Below, in pieces: positions 25,276 to 34,313 of a stretch of 48,168 nucleotides of DNA. The notes beneath the pieces were generated by a model that searched no databases, was not told the origin of the DNA, and saw only the letters and a list, made by a program, of their open reading frames with translations. The first letter of the stretch is position 1. Each line of letters opens with the position of its first letter. Source of the stretch: Candidatus Planktophila lacus (GTDB lineage Bacteria; Pseudomonadota; Gammaproteobacteria; Steroidobacterales; Steroidobacteraceae); assembly GCA_943331345.2 (NCBI GenBank), contig CALQLF020000015.1:1-48168 (forward strand). Reading direction: 5' to 3'. The position numbers and the translations under genes were made by a program.

Positions 25276-27306
25276 TTAGTGACCGGCCGACTTAGCGTCC
25301 TTGGCAGCGTCGCCCACCTTGAAGGCGTAGCCAGGGATCCCGTTCAGCGGGTAGGCAGCCAACGAAGTGATTTTGTCCTTGTCGGGGTAAAGCACGCCGA
25401 AGGCACTGTGGCCCGCCGGAGCGCCGTAGCGAGGTGCATACCACACCGCGCCGTCCGCCGTGTGCTCCAGACGCGAGGAGTCCGCAACGAACTGCAGCCG
25501 CGGATAAAACGTGAACTTCTGGGTGCGCGGGTTGAACCGTGCAATGAGCGAAGGCGAATCGGGGTTCCCCGTCTCCGGGAACCAGATGTTGTCCTCGGCA
25601 TCGACACTAGCCTCGTAAGGCTGCGCGCCGCGATGAGGAATGTTCCATTCCGTCCAGTGGCCGGACGCTTGGTCCAGTTTGGCAAGCTTGCCGGACCGCG
25701 GACCCCCCGCCCAAATACCAACCCAAACATTGTTCTTCGCATCGACTGCCGGGCCACGACGGAAATTAGCTGGTTGCGTGGGCGGTGTGAACTCGGTCCA
25801 CTGCTCCACGCTAGTATCGAATTTCCCGAGTTTCCCGCCGTTCCACAGCGCAACCCAAACATTGTCCTTGGCATCAATAGCCGCACCGTAGGGCGTTGCG
25901 CCCGGCGTCGGGATACGGAATACCTTCATCTTCTGCTCACCCGGATTCCACTTGGCGATGGCACCACGCAGCATCCAGTTCATGTACACATTGCCCTTCG
26001 AGTCGACGGTCGGCGACATTAAAGGACCCTTCGGCAACGCTCCGATAACGCCATCCGGGTCGGCGTCGAGGATATGATCCCACTTCAGAGTCTGCGGATT
26101 GAAGCCCAGCAGGCGCGGCGGATTGGCATCCCCAGCACCACTACCAAAGAAGTCGCGAGTGAATTCCGTGACCCAAATGGTCCCGTCTCGCCCGATGACC
26201 AAGTCATGAACGCCAGCCGTTGGGTCCGGCAGAACATAGAAAGATTGCACACCCGTGCGTGGGTCCAGCTTGACCAAGCTTGACGGAACGGCGCGATCGA
26301 CGGCCCAAACGTTTCCGTCGTTATCGAGTTGCATGGTGATTAGCGTTTGTTGCCCCGCCGTCGCAGTAGCGTCGCCCTCCGAACCCGTGGCAGTAGACTC
26401 CACCGGCTTGGCGCCAGGCGTAGCTTCCTTACCGACGTAGTACTCGATGAGTTGGGCTTTGGCCAACTCGCTTTCATCGAAAGGTACCGGCACATCGGTA
26501 CGTACAGCACGCGAAGGCTGGTCTGGACCGAGATACTTAGTCAAGTATTCCAGCAAATCCTTGCGATCCTGGATGGTGAAACGGAAATTGCTGGCCGAAC
26601 CAGCCAAAGTGCCCTCGCCAAAACCCACGCGCTCGCGCTGGTCGAGAAAGGCACCACGCATGTAATCGATGGCGTACTTCCAAGCGTCTTCGCTACGCGG
26701 AGAAAGTGCGAACGTGTTTTCACCATGGCAGCTGAAACACATATTCTCAAGGACTACTCGTCCCCGCCCGGGCGGATAGATTTCGTCATAGCTACCGAAT
26801 TTCACGGGCGCAGAGACATTGTTCCAGCCAGCGGCATTGAACAGGGTATTGGTCGCATTCGGAACAGACGACGGGAACAGCGACGGGTCGGCAGTTTCTT
26901 TCATTGCCAACTTCAGATTGTCGATTTTGCCGCCTTTGACGACGATGCGCTGCGTGGCCGATTCCATGCCGACTGCACGCGCAGTCACCTCATAGTGTCC
27001 GGGGAAGAGCGACACCGCACGAAATGCACCACCACTGGTAAAAACCATGTACTGGATGCGTTTGTCGACATTCTTCAAGTAGACCTGCGCCCACTTGAAA
27101 GGTTTTCCGGCTACCACAGCGCCAGAAACCGTCGCTAGCGCGGAGGTGGTTCCAGTGGCTGCCGTGACAGGCGCCGCGGCATAACCTCGTTCGATCGGGA
27201 CGGCCACGGTAGACAGGAACAACAAACCGGAAAGGATCATCGTCACGCATCGCCGACTGAGCCTGGAGGCCCCACGGTTCGCGCTGTCATTGGTGGAATT
27301 GCGCAT
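25276..27306 (-). CDS. Exported single-haem beta-propeller protein, copy 1
   Basis: The 676-residue product joins several domains. A signal peptide ends near residue 44, and a carboxypeptidase-regulatory-like beta-sandwich covers about 56-135. One c-type haem motif lies at 190-194 (CFSCH). The last 350 residues are a streptogramin-lyase-like (Vgb) propeller with repeats such as NVWVALWNGGKLGKFD. No enzyme activity can be assigned; electron transfer or substrate binding near the outer membrane is suggested by the haem and the TonB receptor partner. A strong AAGGAG site precedes the ATG, directly beside a perfect hairpin. A paralogue lies at 35551-37221. Confidence 0.88.
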   Translation of the reverse strand: MRNSTNDSANRGASRLSRRCVTMILSGLLFLSTVAVPIERGYAAAPVTAATGTTSALATVSGAVVAGKPFKWAQVYLKNVDKRIQYMVFTSGGAFRAVSLFPGHYEVTARAVGMESATQRIVVKGGKIDNLKLAMKETADPSLFPSSVPNATNTLFNAAGWNNVSAPVKFGSYDEIYPPGRGRVVLENMCFSCHGENTFALSPRSEDAWKYAIDYMRGAFLDQRERVGFGEGTLAGSASNFRFTIQDRKDLLEYLTKYLGPDQPSRAVRTDVPVPFDESELAKAQLIEYYVGKEATPGAKPVESTATGSEGDATATAGQQTLITMQLDNDGNVWAVDRAVPSSLVKLDPRTGVQSFYVLPDPTAGVHDLVIGRDGTIWVTEFTRDFFGSGAGDANPPRLLGFNPQTLKWDHILDADPDGVIGALPKGPLMSPTVDSKGNVYMNWMLRGAIAKWNPGEQKMKVFRIPTPGATPYGAAIDAKDNVWVALWNGGKLGKFDTSVEQWTEFTPPTQPANFRRGPAVDAKNNVWVGIWAGGPRSGKLAKLDQASGHWTEWNIPHRGAQPYEASVDAEDNIWFPETGNPDSPSLIARFNPRTQKFTFYPRLQFVADSSRLEHTADGAVWYAPRYGAPAGHSAFGVLYPDKDKITSLAAYPLNGIPGYAFKVGDAAKDAKSAGH

Positions 27307-27316
27307 CTCGATCTCC

Positions 27317-27346
27317 TTGGTGCGCGTCGCTACCGACGCGCACCAA
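27317..27346 (-). promoter_or_regulatory. Perfect 13-bp hairpin at the ribosome site of the propeller cytochrome
   Basis: TTGGTGCGCGTCG (27317-27329) and its exact reverse complement (27334-27346) flank a four-base loop. On the minus-strand mRNA the second arm ends CACCAA directly before GGAG of the ribosome site. The hairpin lies 18 bases after the TonB receptor stop. It could set the ratio of receptor to cytochrome, by partial termination, RNase protection or masking of translation. Confidence 0.75.
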
Positions 27347-27364
27347 ACATGGGTGGCGTGAACC

Positions 27365-29647
27365 TTAGAAGTTGTAGTTCAGGTCAACGGACACCCAGCG
27401 AGGACGGCCGTAGAAGCCATAACGTTCGTTCGCAATGCCCGCGCCCAGCAAGAACACTGAGGTAACGTAGCGCTTGTCAAAAAGGTTCTTCACGGAGAGC
27501 GAACCCTCCCACTTGCCGGCCTCATCGGCGAGGTAAACACGCGCATTCGCGATGGAGTACGAGGGTACCTTTGCCGCGGAGTCGTTACCCGGGTTGTTGT
27601 AGAAGTAGGAGCGCATGCGCCCCGACAATTCCACACCCGCAACCTTGTCGCCGAAAGCCGGCGCCTGGTAGGCCACCGAGGCAGCTAACGTTTGCTTCGG
27701 GTTAATGGGCATTTCGCGGTCCGCCGAGACGCCATTGGCGTTGCGAACGTTGAACAACGTGGACTTAGACAAGCTGCCATTCAAGCTGAGCAGGAGGTGC
27801 TCGGTAGGCTTGGCCACCAGGTCGAATTCCACGCCGTATGCTTCGGCTTTTGCATTGTTGATGAGCGAGCCGACACCAGCGAAATTCAGGACCTGATAGT
27901 CCTTGTAGTCGTAGTAGTAGCCGCTCACGTTCAACCGAACGCGATTGTCAGCCAGCAGCGACTTGATACCCACTTCATAGGCAGTGAGCTTTTCGGCCTT
28001 GTAGAGATAGTCGGCATTCGGCAGGCCCGGGGAGATGAAGCCGTTATTGAAACCAGGGGCCTTCGCGCCGAGGCTGATCGAACCATAGATGAGCTGGCCA
28101 GGAGCCGGCTTGTAGTCGAGTTCCACCTTGCCCGAACCCATCGTCTTAGAGAAGCGATTCAGACCACCCGGCGTGGAATCGTTGAACAGGAACGGACCAG
28201 CAGCGTAGCCGCCAATCTGGATGTTTGCCGTGTCCACATAGTTGGGGAACGGATTCGGCGGCAGGTTGGTAGCCAGCGGCACCACGATGGCAGCGCTATG
28301 GTTGATGTGCTTTTGGTCACGGGCACCGCGCAAACCGGCAATCAACGTGAACTGGTCGTTCAGGTCAAATTCACCATTGACGAACAACGCTGTTCCCTTG
28401 GAGGTCTGCTCGCCTTCGGCCTTCAGGGCCACACCGCCCACGAAGCCGAACAAGCCGGCGACCTGATTCAGCGTCTGGGTCTGGTCCAGCAGGTAAGCAC
28501 CGACCGTGTACCGTTGCTTGCCATAGTCGAAGAACGCACGAACTTCCTGCGAGAACTGGTGGCTCGGGTTCTGGTAGTGCGTCATGCACACCTGCAACTG
28601 GCCGCCGTCACAGTCTTCGAGCAGGTCGCGGTAGTACTTGTTGTAGCCCGTTACGGACGTAACGTCGACTTGGTCGTTTATTTTCCAGCTGAACTTGTTG
28701 ACGAACAGCATGGAGCGCGCGGCCTTGATGCCACGGTACTGGCCGTTATCTGCAACAAAGCCGTAAAGAGGCTGTTGACCGGCGCCATCGGGCCCCGGCG
28801 TCACATACTGGTCACCGGTGACAGGCGCGCTGGCGGTGGTGTCGTGCCAAATGCCACTGGTGCGCCCGGTGGTATTCGCCCAGCTGAATTTCAGCACGTT
28901 GCTCATGTCTTCATTCGGCTGGAACGCCAGCTGTGCGCGAACGGCTTGCGTCTTCGCCTGACCCGGATCGGGCTGGTTGCCAGTACGGTGGCGAATGTAG
29001 CCATCGTTCTGGTCGTGATAGACGGCCACACGTGCCTGCACGGCGTCGCTGAGCGGCAGGTTCAGTGCTCCGGAGAAATTCATCGTCGAATGAGAACCGA
29101 AGCCCACCTTGGCGGACCCCCCGAGTTCCTTGCCAGGCTCATTGCTGATGAACTGGATGGCGCCGCCGGTGCTGTTGCGGCCGAACAGCGTCCCCTGCGG
29201 GCCGCGCAGCACTTCCACGCGGTTCATGTCGAACAACGGAATGGAGCTGGCACCCGTGGCAACCAGGTACACATCGTCCACGTAGGCCGCGATAGGCGAC
29301 TCGGTGGCGTCGTTGAAGTCGTTCTGGGTCACGCCGCGAACGGAGTAGTTCGGGTTCGTGCCGGGCCCGAAGATCGAGGTGATCTCGATGTTGGGCATGA
29401 CGTTGACGATGTCCTCGGAACGCTTGATGCCGTTCGCGGCCAGGGCGTCTGCATTGACGACGGAGATGGAGACACCCACGTCGCTCGCACTCTGTTCACG
29501 GCGCTGGGCCGTCACAATGACTTCTTCCAGGGCGCCGGCTTCTGCCTGAGCCGGAACCTGCGCAACCGCGACAGCGCTATAGGCGGAAATACCGGTAGCG
29601 GCGACGACGCCGGCCAACCACGGACCATATTGCTTGTTGATGTTCAT
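27365..29647 (-). CDS. TonB-dependent outer-membrane receptor, module 1
   Basis: This 760-residue receptor imports a ligand through the outer membrane using TonB energy. I chose ATG at 29647 with a GGAGG site 12 bases before it; the open frame extends far upstream without a signal peptide. The signal peptide ends near AVAVAQ, and a TonB-box-like EEVIVTAQRREQ follows. The plug domain contains RGVTQNDF and VEVLRGPQGTLFGRNSTGGAI. The barrel ends in WVSVDLNYNF with the expected C-terminal Phe. The sequence type is that of broad receptors used by proteobacteria for hydrophobic organic compounds as well as siderophores; no iron-linked gene is nearby. Confidence 0.95.
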   Translation of the reverse strand: MNINKQYGPWLAGVVAATGISAYSAVAVAQVPAQAEAGALEEVIVTAQRREQSASDVGVSISVVNADALAANGIKRSEDIVNVMPNIEITSIFGPGTNPNYSVRGVTQNDFNDATESPIAAYVDDVYLVATGASSIPLFDMNRVEVLRGPQGTLFGRNSTGGAIQFISNEPGKELGGSAKVGFGSHSTMNFSGALNLPLSDAVQARVAVYHDQNDGYIRHRTGNQPDPGQAKTQAVRAQLAFQPNEDMSNVLKFSWANTTGRTSGIWHDTTASAPVTGDQYVTPGPDGAGQQPLYGFVADNGQYRGIKAARSMLFVNKFSWKINDQVDVTSVTGYNKYYRDLLEDCDGGQLQVCMTHYQNPSHQFSQEVRAFFDYGKQRYTVGAYLLDQTQTLNQVAGLFGFVGGVALKAEGEQTSKGTALFVNGEFDLNDQFTLIAGLRGARDQKHINHSAAIVVPLATNLPPNPFPNYVDTANIQIGGYAAGPFLFNDSTPGGLNRFSKTMGSGKVELDYKPAPGQLIYGSISLGAKAPGFNNGFISPGLPNADYLYKAEKLTAYEVGIKSLLADNRVRLNVSGYYYDYKDYQVLNFAGVGSLINNAKAEAYGVEFDLVAKPTEHLLLSLNGSLSKSTLFNVRNANGVSADREMPINPKQTLAASVAYQAPAFGDKVAGVELSGRMRSYFYNNPGNDSAAKVPSYSIANARVYLADEAGKWEGSLSVKNLFDKRYVTSVFLLGAGIANERYGFYGRPRWVSVDLNYNF

Positions 29648-29664
29648 CGAGCCCCCTCCAGAAG

Positions 29665-29696
29665 AAAAAAAACCGAGTCCGGCGATACGTTTCGCC
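29665..29696 (-). promoter_or_regulatory. Leader hairpin and T8 tract before TonB receptor 1
   Basis: In the mRNA leader a small stem (29692-29696 with 29681-29685) is followed eight bases later by eight T residues (29672-29665), then the ribosome site and ATG. It resembles an imperfect intrinsic terminator and could attenuate receptor expression. The T8 run could also vary in length by slippage. Both are inference. Confidence 0.35.
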
Positions 29697-29744
29697 TTGT
29701 GTTCAGAGCCTGCACGGCATTCAGCCGACTTTTGACGTATATCT

Positions 29745-29773
29745 TTTATATCAACGTCTAACATAGGTGTCAA
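29745..29773 (-). promoter_or_regulatory. Strong sigma-70 promoter for TonB receptor 1
   Basis: On the minus strand TTGACA (29773-29768), a 17-base spacer and TATAAA (29750-29745) form a near-consensus sigma-70 promoter. Transcription would start near 29738, leaving a leader of about 90 bases. The spacer contains ATGTTAGAC, the core shared with the promoter regions of TonB receptor 2 and the acyl-CoA dehydrogenase operon. Confidence 0.8.
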
Positions 29774-29787
29774 CTCGCTGTTATACT
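29758..29787 (+). promoter_or_regulatory. Divergent promoter for the PQQ dehydrogenase
   Basis: On the plus strand TATACT at 29782-29787 is a good -10. CTAACA at 29758-29763, 18 bases upstream, matches four of six -35 positions. It overlaps the minus-strand promoter of the TonB receptor almost fully, so the two directions may compete or share a regulator. Confidence 0.55.
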
Positions 29788-29873
29788 CAGCCTGCCGGCC
29801 CGCGTCCGGCATCAACAGCTGGTGGCAAGCCGCTGCCAGGGGTACGAAAAACGAAAATTTGGGGGCAATCCAG

Positions 29874-32285
29874 ATGTCTCTCGACACCAATCGCAGCGAT
29901 CTAGTGGTCACCCGGTTCGTAGCCGTTGCGCTCGGAGCTTTCGGCCTGCTAATGGCCGTTGGCGGTGCAAAACTCGCCATGCTCGGCGGCTCGCTCTACT
30001 ACCTTCCCGCGGGCATTGCTTGTGCCGTAGCGGCAGTCCTCATATGGATGCGTCGGCCGCTCGGTGCCACGCTCTACGGGGCCTTCCTTCTGGCGACGCT
30101 CGCATGGGCACTGTGGGAAGCCGGTGCGGATGGCTGGGCGCTTGCGCCGCGCTTGATAGCACCAGCGGTGGCCGGGCTGATGTTTGGAACGCCATGGCTG
30201 GCGCGTGTTCTCCGTGGCCGCGACAGTGCGGGCAATGCCTGGCTCCGGCCTGAGCGGATGGCATTGCTTTCGCTGGGCGTGTTGGCGTTGGTTGCCATTT
30301 GGACTTCGCGCGAACCGCCCAGTGTCGAACGAGAACTTCGTGCCAACACCAGCAGCAGTTCGACGGATGCTGCTGCCGGAGAATGGACCGACTGGGGACG
30401 GACGCCAGCCGGCGACCGGCACTCGCCGCTGGAGCAAATCACGCCCGCGAATGTCGGACAACTGAAGACCGCTTGGACTTATCACACCGGCGTTCCGCAG
30501 ATTGGGTCGCACGGTGGGCCGGAGGCAACTCCGCTAATGATCGACAACACGTTGTATCTGTGCACGCAGAACAATATCGTCATCGCGCTGGATGCGGACA
30601 GCGGTAAAGAGCGCTGGCGCTTCGACCCGAAGGTAGACACCAGCGCGGCTTCCGGCGTGGCTACTTGCCGCGGCGTAGCGTTTTACCGGGCACCCCAAGC
30701 CGCGGATTGCCCGGAACGTATCGTCTCTGCCACGCTCAGCGGCCTGTTGATTGCCGTGGACGCCAAAAGCGGCAAGCCCTGCGCCACCTTCGGTGATCAA
30801 GGCTTCGTGGACTTGAAGAAGGGACTGGGTGATGTTCCCAATGGCTTTTACTACGTGAGTTCGGCACCCACTATCGTCAACGGCACAGTAATTGTCGGTG
30901 GCTGGGTAGCAGACAACCAGTCAACCAACGAACCCTCAGGTGTCGTTCGTGGCTACAGTGCCGACACCGGAGCTTTTGTCTGGGCATGGGACATGGGCCG
31001 GCCCGACGACCACAGCGAACCAGGCCCGGGCCAAACCTATACCCGCTCGACGCCGAATGCTTGGGCGCCCATGAGCGCCGACCCGGCACTCGGTTTGGTG
31101 TATGTCCCCACCGGCAACCCTACACCGGACCACTGGGGTGGTAATCGCCCGGATTACTCTGACAAATACGGCAGTTCGGTAGTAGCTATCGATGTGGCTA
31201 CAGGGGATGTCCGGTGGTCATTCCAGACCACGCATCACGACCTATGGGACTATGACGTTCCCTCCCAACCGACGCTATTCGAAGCCAATGTTGGCGGCAA
31301 GTTTGTTCCGGCATTGGTGCAGCCCACCAAGCGTGGCGAGTTGTTCGTGCTAGATAGGCGTACAGGCACCCCAGTCGCTGAGGTAAAAGAACTTCCGGTA
31401 CCGCAGCGTGGTGCCATTGCCGACGACCGCCACGCGCTGACCCAGCCCTTCTCTACTGGAATGCCAGCCTTCGGCCGCGACCTTTTGACCGAGCGGGACA
31501 TGTGGGGCGTCACCCCACTGGACCAACTCTGGTGTCGTATTGAGTTCAAGGGCCTGCGCAACGACGGCCCACTGACACCGCTGGGCCTCGACCGCTCGCT
31601 TATCTATCCAAGCATCGGCGGCGGCATGAACTGGGGCGGCGTTTCCATCGACCCGCAACGCGACATCATGATTACCAACAGCATGTACTACGCATCCATC
31701 GGTCAACTGCTGCCCCGCGCAGAGACGGATCGACGGCTTGCTATTCTTGCCAAGGGCGGCCTTTCGGTGACCAATTTCGCCATTCCGCTGCCGATGCAGA
31801 ACACACCCTACGGTATCCTGCTGTCAGGTTTGATGTCGCCGCTGGATGCTCCTTGCAATAAGCCGCCTTACGGCACGCTGAGCGCCATCGACCTGCGCAA
31901 CAACAAGCTCCTGTGGACACGTCCTGTAGGTTCCGCGCGCGACACTGGGCCACTGGGAATCGATTCGCACTTGCCCATCCCTATGGGCATGCCGATGTTT
32001 GGCGGCGCCATCACTACGCGCAGTGGACTGCTGTTCATGGGCGCAACCCAGGACAGCACTTTCCGGGCCTTCGAGACGGCGAGTGGGCGTCTGCTGTGGT
32101 CCGCGCGCCTGCCAGCGGGTGGCAACTCGAACCCCATGACCTATGTTTCACCGAAGACCGGGAAGCAGTACGTGCTGATTTATGCCGGCGGCCACGTACT
32201 GTTGCGCTCGAAGCCTGGCGACGCCGTCATCGCCTACGCGCTGCCAGCTAATGTGCCTGCAGCGGCAACGACCAAAGCGAACTAG
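29874..32285 (+). CDS. Membrane-bound PQQ-dependent dehydrogenase, Gcd family
   Basis: Enzymes of this family oxidise sugars, cyclic polyols or alcohols on the periplasmic side and pass electrons to ubiquinone. The 803-residue product starts at ATG 29874, eight bases after GGGGG. Five membrane helices fill about residues 13-150, as in glucose and quinate dehydrogenase. The PQQ beta-propeller follows, starting at WGRTPAGDRHSPLEQITPANV and including FQTTHHDLWDYDVPSQPTLF and tryptophan-docking repeats. There is no haem motif in this chain. PQQ synthesis genes are not in the window. The gene is divergent from the TonB receptor, and its end overlaps the convergent haem-protein gene by 38 bp. The substrate is unknown. 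Confidence 0.93.
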   Translation: MSLDTNRSDLVVTRFVAVALGAFGLLMAVGGAKLAMLGGSLYYLPAGIACAVAAVLIWMRRPLGATLYGAFLLATLAWALWEAGADGWALAPRLIAPAVAGLMFGTPWLARVLRGRDSAGNAWLRPERMALLSLGVLALVAIWTSREPPSVERELRANTSSSSTDAAAGEWTDWGRTPAGDRHSPLEQITPANVGQLKTAWTYHTGVPQIGSHGGPEATPLMIDNTLYLCTQNNIVIALDADSGKERWRFDPKVDTSAASGVATCRGVAFYRAPQAADCPERIVSATLSGLLIAVDAKSGKPCATFGDQGFVDLKKGLGDVPNGFYYVSSAPTIVNGTVIVGGWVADNQSTNEPSGVVRGYSADTGAFVWAWDMGRPDDHSEPGPGQTYTRSTPNAWAPMSADPALGLVYVPTGNPTPDHWGGNRPDYSDKYGSSVVAIDVATGDVRWSFQTTHHDLWDYDVPSQPTLFEANVGGKFVPALVQPTKRGELFVLDRRTGTPVAEVKELPVPQRGAIADDRHALTQPFSTGMPAFGRDLLTERDMWGVTPLDQLWCRIEFKGLRNDGPLTPLGLDRSLIYPSIGGGMNWGGVSIDPQRDIMITNSMYYASIGQLLPRAETDRRLAILAKGGLSVTNFAIPLPMQNTPYGILLSGLMSPLDAPCNKPPYGTLSAIDLRNNKLLWTRPVGSARDTGPLGIDSHLPIPMGMPMFGGAITTRSGLLFMGATQDSTFRAFETASGRLLWSARLPAGGNSNPMTYVSPKTGKQYVLIYAGGHVLLRSKPGDAVIAYALPANVPAAATTKAN

Positions 32286-33531
32286 TCTTCACGGAGGCCA
32301 TGCTGCCCGCGGCGCGCACATCTTGTTGCGTGCCGCGGGTGACTGCAAACGGCCCGACTGCTGGATACGCCGCACGTCGATGGCAACTGATGCAGTTACT
32401 GACAGTTCCACCACCGTGGCCACTGTCGGCAAAGCGGGCCTCTAGCCACGGGTTGAAAACGACACGCGGCGAACCGTCCAGCTCGCGCGGAAGATCCGCA
32501 TCAAACGCGACGTTCATTAAATAATTAGGCCAGGGCCCCGCCAAGTCTTCGGGGCGGCCGGCAGCATACGGGCCGCGCACTGCTTGGTCGTGCCACCAGA
32601 AAGTGCCCCAAACCCAATCAGGAAGCTCCCGTGTGGCGACATGCAGCGCCACCAAGGCCAAGTAATCGCCGGGGCGGAAAGCCCGCCCGAGAACCATGGC
32701 ACCCAGCTTGCGAGCCGTGGGCTCATTCCTCAACTGCTCCGCCATCGCTGCATCTATCTGCAAATGAAAAAAGCGGTCTATGCCGACACAATTTAGCCGA
32801 CGGGTTCGTCCCATCAACTGCACTACGGTTGTTTTCAAATTTCCTGGAGCTGGGCAGACGGCCACCATGCGGCGCCAACTCGGATAGTCGTTGCCGCTTA
32901 CGGTCGCAGCGTTCGTCTCCGCGTCCCAAATCGGCATCGCCACCGGAATATCGCCAGCCACTGGCCACCATGCGGACTTCAGGACGACTGCAGAGCGCGG
33001 AAACGCGGGAATTTCTCTGGCGAAAGCCGCCCGAGTAGTGGCTCTCGGTTCCACCGATAGCGACTTTAGCGTGGCGCGCTGCTGCAAGGAATTTTCGCGA
33101 ATATGCCGAACAGCTGCCTCGTTGTAGTGCGCCACAACGATGAGCGGCGGACTGCTGGCCAGCGCTGCACGTTGCGCCGTCGACTCGTCTACCGCGAACA
33201 GGCTTCTGACGCTGCGAACAGCCAGTGGCGCCGGGTTAGGAACGCCAAAAGTATCTTTCGCTCCATACCATGTCATGAACCGCGGTAAGGGCAGCGAGTT
33301 GTCGGTACGAATCAGTTCGGCAAGCAAGCGCCAGAGGTGACGCCGCTGGCCAACCAGATCACCGGTTTTGCGCATTTTTTCGAGCGAGGCTTCTGGGGCC
33401 GGAAAGGGTGTTTGCTCCGTCTCGCGGGAAGCAGGCTTATCGGCGGCTGTGCCTGCCAACAAAGGCACGGAAACCATAGCTAGCGCCGCACATAGCAGGC
33501 CCGCCGACAAATGAGCCTGCCGCGAATTCAT
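32248..33531 (-). CDS. Exported single-haem protein of unknown family
   Basis: This 427-residue protein has a signal peptide of about 26 residues (VSVPLLAGTAA) and one haem motif near the C-terminus, Cys380-Ile-Ser-Cys383-His384. The long N-terminal part is not a typical cytochrome fold and contains several Trp and charged residues (PDWVWGTFWWHDQAVRGPY). I do not recognise the family. It is the last gene of the seven-gene operon, overlaps the preceding gene by four bases and converges with the PQQ dehydrogenase, whose last 38 bases it overlaps. Electron transfer with that enzyme is a fair guess. Confidence 0.8.
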   Translation of the reverse strand: MNSRQAHLSAGLLCAALAMVSVPLLAGTAADKPASRETEQTPFPAPEASLEKMRKTGDLVGQRRHLWRLLAELIRTDNSLPLPRFMTWYGAKDTFGVPNPAPLAVRSVRSLFAVDESTAQRAALASSPPLIVVAHYNEAAVRHIRENSLQQRATLKSLSVEPRATTRAAFAREIPAFPRSAVVLKSAWWPVAGDIPVAMPIWDAETNAATVSGNDYPSWRRMVAVCPAPGNLKTTVVQLMGRTRRLNCVGIDRFFHLQIDAAMAEQLRNEPTARKLGAMVLGRAFRPGDYLALVALHVATRELPDWVWGTFWWHDQAVRGPYAAGRPEDLAGPWPNYLMNVAFDADLPRELDGSPRVVFNPWLEARFADSGHGGGTVSNCISCHRRAAYPAVGPFAVTRGTQQDVRAAGSMASVKTSSLWSLPLQAH

Positions 33532-33950
33532 CTGGCGCTAGCGCGCTTCGGCGCCAGCACGCAGTCCGCCTGTACGGGGGAAATGGCGCCTCCGGGGGGG
33601 CGTCGCTTAACCGCCCTCACCAGCCCGTAGCCCGGCTTCGAGCAATTGAATTTCAGCTGACTAGGCGCAAAGTACTTCGGCACGTGCAGTTTGAACCTGC
33701 CGGCGTCGTCCGTGACCATGATGTAAGAGGTGTTCTCAGCGCTGAATTCCACGGTCACGCCGCTGAGAAAACGACCTTCCGTATCCTTGGTCGAGCCGAA
33801 ATAGGTATTGGTTGCGGTATCTATGTCGATTTTGGGGTCCGGCAAATAGAGTTGCGCCCATCCTGCCGCGACTGGTGCCAGTAGCAACCCAAAAAAGACA
33901 ACTCCGAGACGCGCAAGCGCCGAATCGGGACGTTCGGAAGGTAGTTTCAT
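33528..33950 (-). CDS. Small exported protein with a regulatory-like beta-sandwich
   Basis: The 140-residue product has a signal segment (FFGLLLAPVAAGWA) and then one carboxypeptidase-regulatory-like repeat (FLSGVTVEFSAENTSYIMVTDDAGRFKLHV). Two Cys near the end (FNCSKPGY and QADCVLA) could form a disulfide. Similar domains occur in the two propeller cytochromes of the locus, so it may be a partner or scaffold in the periplasm. It overlaps the haem-protein gene by four bases. No enzymatic role is visible. Confidence 0.75.
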   Translation of the reverse strand: MKLPSERPDSALARLGVVFFGLLLAPVAAGWAQLYLPDPKIDIDTATNTYFGSTKDTEGRFLSGVTVEFSAENTSYIMVTDDAGRFKLHVPKYFAPSQLKFNCSKPGYGLVRAVKRRPPGGAISPVQADCVLAPKRASAR

Positions 33951-33989
33951 CGTCGGCCTCCTCGTAAGCGAGCCGATGGGCAGCGCCCA

Positions 33990-34313
33990 CTATTGAACGA
34001 AGTATGCCCGCAAAAAGTAAAGGCAGGCGGCGACTGCAACGTACGGAAAAACCCATTGCGTTGACTTCAACCGTGCAGCGACCCAGTCGTCTTTCACTAG
34101 CAAGGCACCAAACAAAGCTATCACGGCCGCGCTAGCCATGAGCCCATACCAAGCCATACCAGGCCCCACATGGACGGCGGAGTCAGTAGCCCCCCAAGCG
34201 AACTCACGGCTCACCGGGTAATAGCGAAACAACGGCTTCTCAGCGCCGTAAACCGCTATATAGGCCAAACAAAACAGAACGGAAAAGCCGCGCGGCGACC
34301 ACGAGATTTTCAT
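33990..34313 (-). CDS. Small membrane protein, 107 residues
   Basis: This protein has three predicted membrane helices at about residues 9-25, 52-72 and 84-103. Two Trp and one His (SAVHVGPGMAWYG) lie before the second helix. I do not recognise the family. It overlaps the 153-residue membrane protein gene by four bases, so the two probably act together in the inner membrane. Confidence 0.75.
   Translation of the reverse strand: MKISWSPRGFSVLFCLAYIAVYGAEKPLFRYYPVSREFAWGATDSAVHVGPGMAWYGLMASAAVIALFGALLVKDDWVAARLKSTQWVFPYVAVAACLYFLRAYFVQ

Noticed and set aside
27692-29761. A 689-codon open frame antisense to TonB receptor 1
   Set aside because: The minus frame has a signal peptide, plug and barrel motifs and a ribosome site. 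The plus frame has no family features and arises from GC-biased codon use.
29648-29980. An upstream start for TonB receptor 1
   Set aside because: The open frame extends across the strong promoter and leader. The ATG at 29647 has the ribosome site and signal peptide.
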